A DNA stretch of 64,000 nt from Friedmanniella luteola (GTDB lineage: Bacteria; Actinomycetota; Actinomycetes; Propionibacteriales; Propionibacteriaceae). Where the stretch lies: assembly GCF_900105065.1 (NCBI RefSeq), contig NZ_LT629749.1:3410001-3474000 (forward strand), read 5' to 3'. The translations under genes and the position numbers were made by a program. Below are positions 61,348-64,000 of the stretch, piece after piece (positions within the stretch are counted from its first letter, which is position 1; each line of letters starts with the position of its first letter). Under the pieces are notes generated by a model. That model saw nothing but the letters and a program-made list of their open reading frames with translations, was not told the origin of the DNA and did not search any database.

Positions 61348-63935
61348 GCCCCGCCTCCCCACGTCGTGTCGGCGAGCGGTTGCTGCGTCGGCGGCTGCTG
61401 CTGGTACTGGGTCCGGACCGCCTCGGAGACGTCGCGGAGCTGGTCGTGCAGGTCGGCGAGGAACTGCTCCAGTCCCGGCCGCCGCCCGCGCTCGGGCGCC
61501 ACCAGGGCCGCCGGGTCCGCCGTCCGGACCCTCTCGACGAGGGTCTCCAGCAGCCGGAGGGGCCGGGCCGTCGGCGACGTCGCCGGCAGCCCCTGCAGGT
61601 CGGCGAGGACCCGGGCGAGCTGGTAGGCCACCGACCGCGGGTTGTGCTGGTCGACGACCAGCAGCTCGACCAGCGCCTCGACCCCGGAGCGGCCGCGGTA
61701 GCGCCGCCGGTAGGTGACGATCGACTCCGAGGCCGTCAGCACGGCCTCCGCGACCATCCGCTCCGTCTCGGACGCCCGCACCTCCCCGACGGTCACCCGG
61801 AGCAGCGCGACGACCTGGAGGGCGCGCTCGATCCCCCGACCCGAGTCGAGCATCGACCAGCCCGCGTCGCGCACCATGTTCTCGCTGACGATCCCCGCCA
61901 GCGCCAGCAGGCTGGAGAGCACCCGCTCGCTCGCGTCGACGAGCTGCAGGCCCTGGTCGTAGGGGTTGGCGGCGAGCGCGGCCAGCGCCCGGTCGATCTC
62001 CGCCAGCACCATCCAGACGTCCTCCGACAGCTGGTCGCGGACGCCCTGGGCGGCCAGCGACAGCGCGGCCAGGGACTGCGCCGCGGTCCCGAGGCGGTGC
62101 CGGTCGAGCAGCATCGCGCGCAGCTCGGGCATCAGCTCGGCGCCGGCTAGGAAGCCCGGGTAGGCGGTGCTCACGTGGGTCACGGCCTGCAGCAGCACCT
62201 CCAGCGCCCGCCCGTGCGTGGTGTCCAGGTCGGTCTCGATGGCCAGCGTCCGGGCGGCCAGCACCAGGCGCAGCAGGTCCTCGGCCCGTTCGGCGTAGCG
62301 GCCGAACCAGTACAGGTCGCTCAGCACGCGCGGCACCATGGCGGCCGGCGCCTGGGCGTTCCGCGGGTGCCCGGCGGCCTGCCGCGGCACGACCACCCGG
62401 GTCGCGACGACGGGCTCGCTGCTCACCACCCAGACGTCCTTGGCCAGCCCGCCGTCGGGCGCGGTGACCAGCGGCCCGTGCCGGTCACCATCCTGGTCGG
62501 CCACCCGGGCCAGCCCGCCCAGCATCGGCGTGTAGGAGGTGCCGCTGCGGACGACGAAGGAGCGCAGCACGACGTCGCGCGGGACCAGCCGCTCGGACGC
62601 CGCGGTCGGCGTCGACGACAGCGGCAGCACCTCCTGGCCGACGAAGCGGTGCGGTGCCGCGTCGATCCGGGCGAGCAGCCGCTGCCGCTGGACCTCGGTC
62701 AGGGCCGCGCCGACGACGCTGCGGCCGGCGTCGCGGCTGATGGGCCGGACGACGAGCTCGTCGAGGTGGGCCAGCACGTGGGCGCGGCCCTCCGGGTCGC
62801 CGCACCACCACGTGTCGACCGACGGCAGCCGCAGGGGCTGGCCGAGCAGCCGCTCGCTGAGCCGGGGCAGGAACGGCAGCAGGGCCGGGTTCTCGAGGAT
62901 GCCGGAGCCGAGGGTGTTGACCACGCTGACGGTGCCCCGGCGCACGCACTCCAGCAGCCCGCTCGTGCCGAGCCGCGAGCCCGAGCGCAGCTCCAGCGGG
63001 TCGGTCCAGACGGCGTCGACCCGGCGCAGGATGACGTCGACCTGCTCGGGCCGGCCGATCCCGCGCATCCACACCCGGCCGTCGCGGACGGTGAGGTCGC
63101 TCCCCTCGACCAGCGGGAACCCGAGCAGGGAGGCGACGAAGGCCTGGTCGAAGGCGGTCTCGCTGTGCGGGCCGGGGCTGAGCAGGACGACCCGCGGAGC
63201 CTCCACCGTCGGGGGTGCCGACTCGACCAGCGCCGTTCGCATGGCCTGGAAGAACGGGGTCAGCCGGTGCAGGTGGGCGGCGTGGTAGAGCTCCGGCACC
63301 ACCCGTGAGACCACGCGGCGGTTGACCATGGCGAACCCGGCCCCCGACGGCGCCTGGGTGCGGTCGGCGAGCACCTTCCAACCGCCCGTCCCGTCCCGGC
63401 CCAGGTCGGCGGCGGTGAGGAACAGCCGCTGGTTCTCCAGGGCCGTGGTGCCCACCACCGGCCGCAGGTACTCGGCGTGGTCGAGGACGACGGCGGCGGG
63501 GATGTCGCCGGAGGCGAGCAGCCGCTGCGGGCCGTAGAGGTCGGCGAGCACCGCGTCGAGCAGCTCGGCCCGCTGCACGACCCCGGCCTCCAGCACCGCC
63601 CACTCGCGGTCGTCGAGGACCAGGGGCACCGGGTCGAGCCGCCACGGCCGGGGCTGGGTGAGTGCCGTCGCCGCGGTGGGGGCCGGGTCGTCCACCACCG
63701 ACGTGGACGCACCCGGGCTGGGGGTGTAGGTGACGTTGTCGTCCTCGAGGAGCCGGGCGACCTCGCGCTGCGCGTGCGCCAGGTCGCCCTCGACGAAGCG
63801 GTCGAGGCCCCCGAGCAGGCTGGTCCACCCCCGTCGCGCCGTGCCGTCGGGGGCGGCCAGCTCGTCGAAGCCGGGCTCGGGCGAGAGGACGTCGCCCTGG
63901 CCGGCGGTGGCCAGGTAGCGGTCGAGCAGCGTCAC
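61344..63935 (-). CDS. circularly permuted ATP-grasp fused to alpha-E domain
   Basis: An 863-residue fusion. The N-terminal part (about residues 1-520) is a circularly permuted ATP-grasp ligase-like domain, with RPWRLDPVPLVLDDREW, YLRPVVG, LSPGPHSETAFDQAFVASLLG, VDAVWTDPLEL and VVNTLGSGILENPALLPFLPRL. The C-terminal part (about 540-840) is an alpha-E domain (LSDLYWFGRYAERAEDLLRLVLA; YRRRYRG). In many bacteria these are separate proteins. With transglutaminase-like partners they are predicted to form an amide-bond-forming peptide-tagging or modification system. GTG 63935 overlaps the stop of the next gene. Confidence 0.9.
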   Translation of the reverse strand: MTLLDRYLATAGQGDVLSPEPGFDELAAPDGTARRGWTSLLGGLDRFVEGDLAHAQREVARLLEDDNVTYTPSPGASTSVVDDPAPTAATALTQPRPWRLDPVPLVLDDREWAVLEAGVVQRAELLDAVLADLYGPQRLLASGDIPAAVVLDHAEYLRPVVGTTALENQRLFLTAADLGRDGTGGWKVLADRTQAPSGAGFAMVNRRVVSRVVPELYHAAHLHRLTPFFQAMRTALVESAPPTVEAPRVVLLSPGPHSETAFDQAFVASLLGFPLVEGSDLTVRDGRVWMRGIGRPEQVDVILRRVDAVWTDPLELRSGSRLGTSGLLECVRRGTVSVVNTLGSGILENPALLPFLPRLSERLLGQPLRLPSVDTWWCGDPEGRAHVLAHLDELVVRPISRDAGRSVVGAALTEVQRQRLLARIDAAPHRFVGQEVLPLSSTPTAASERLVPRDVVLRSFVVRSGTSYTPMLGGLARVADQDGDRHGPLVTAPDGGLAKDVWVVSSEPVVATRVVVPRQAAGHPRNAQAPAAMVPRVLSDLYWFGRYAERAEDLLRLVLAARTLAIETDLDTTHGRALEVLLQAVTHVSTAYPGFLAGAELMPELRAMLLDRHRLGTAAQSLAALSLAAQGVRDQLSEDVWMVLAEIDRALAALAANPYDQGLQLVDASERVLSSLLALAGIVSENMVRDAGWSMLDSGRGIERALQVVALLRVTVGEVRASETERMVAEAVLTASESIVTYRRRYRGRSGVEALVELLVVDQHNPRSVAYQLARVLADLQGLPATSPTARPLRLLETLVERVRTADPAALVAPERGRRPGLEQFLADLHDQLRDVSEAVRTQYQQQPPTQQPLADTTWGGGA

Positions 63936-64000
63936 GGTCGCCGCTCCCGCCCGGTCGGCGGCCGTCGGCGCAGGTCCAGCGTCAACGGGTGGTCCTGCGG
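63932..64000 (-). CDS. C-terminal end of a further operon gene (possibly DUF2126/transglutaminase)
   Basis: The minus strand carries an open frame from the right edge to a TGA at 63932-63934 that overlaps the ATP-grasp GTG. The visible residues include HPLTLDLRRRP, which resembles the C-terminus of the large DUF2126-type transglutaminase proteins that usually head this operon. Only about 22 residues are visible. Confidence 0.5.
   Translation of the reverse strand, partial: PQDHPLTLDLRRRPPTGRERRP

Overview
The window is about 73% GC by eye, densely coded, with many GTG starts, short or overlapping intergenic gaps and no insertion sequences, phage genes or CRISPR arrays. Gene content and order point to a high-GC actinobacterium. 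The strongest sign is the block pncB / clpS-DUF2017 / mec-cysO-cysM / murI-MBL-rph-rdgB, which follows the Mycobacterium tuberculosis Rv1330c-Rv1341 order. Here the rhomboid gene expected between cysM and murI is not seen, and a DUF1349 gene, a universal stress protein and an APC permease are inserted. Stress-type PRC/DUF2382 and membrane genes would suit a Geodermatophilaceae-like soil or rock actinomycete, but that placement is inference.

Layout. 0-3.4 kb: end of a sugar epimerase, DUF4395, a small membrane protein, a tandem GNAT and a DedA protein. 3.5-7 kb: sugar ABC transporter (substrate-binding lipoprotein plus two permeases, no ATPase) with a promoter, a LacI-type operator candidate and a strong hairpin between the binding protein and permease genes. 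7-16 kb: GroES-like, DUF3618, a single-cysteine peroxiredoxin, tRNA-Leu(TAG), then a minus-strand housekeeping run (rph, rdgB, thyA, folA; murI, MBL phosphodiesterase; mec, cysO, cysM). 16-31 kb: Usp/APC pair, clpS, NAD salvage (pncB-pncA), SDR, a SdrD-like surface protein, an RDD protein, mannitol dehydrogenase and a DUF2243-CtaG pair. 30.5-32.2 kb: two genes preceded by sigma-B/F-type promoter sequences.

32.2-50.2 kb is an exopolysaccharide locus: UDP-glucose dehydrogenase, five GT2/GT4 glycosyltransferases, a GT14-like enzyme, two left-handed beta-helix acyltransferases, a Wzx-type flippase, a PIG-L deacetylase lipoprotein, a large polytopic membrane protein (possible polymerase or GT-C), an FHA-domain membrane protein and two GH16 glycanases. 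No initiating phosphoglycosyl transferase or chain-length regulator is visible. A third GH16, sharing an N-terminal domain with the first, lies at 58.7-60.1 kb.

50.6-58.6 kb: a XamI-like restriction endonuclease homologue that seems to have lost catalytic residues, a DEAD/DEAH helicase, an MFS exporter, DUF3039, and a two-gene module of an adenylation-carrier-thioesterase protein overlapping a chorismate-lyase-like protein. This pairing resembles the FadD22/Rv2949c p-hydroxybenzoate module of mycobacteria and is the best candidate here for an undescribed pathway. The right edge holds a transglutaminase / circularly permuted ATP-grasp + alpha-E operon that continues beyond the window.
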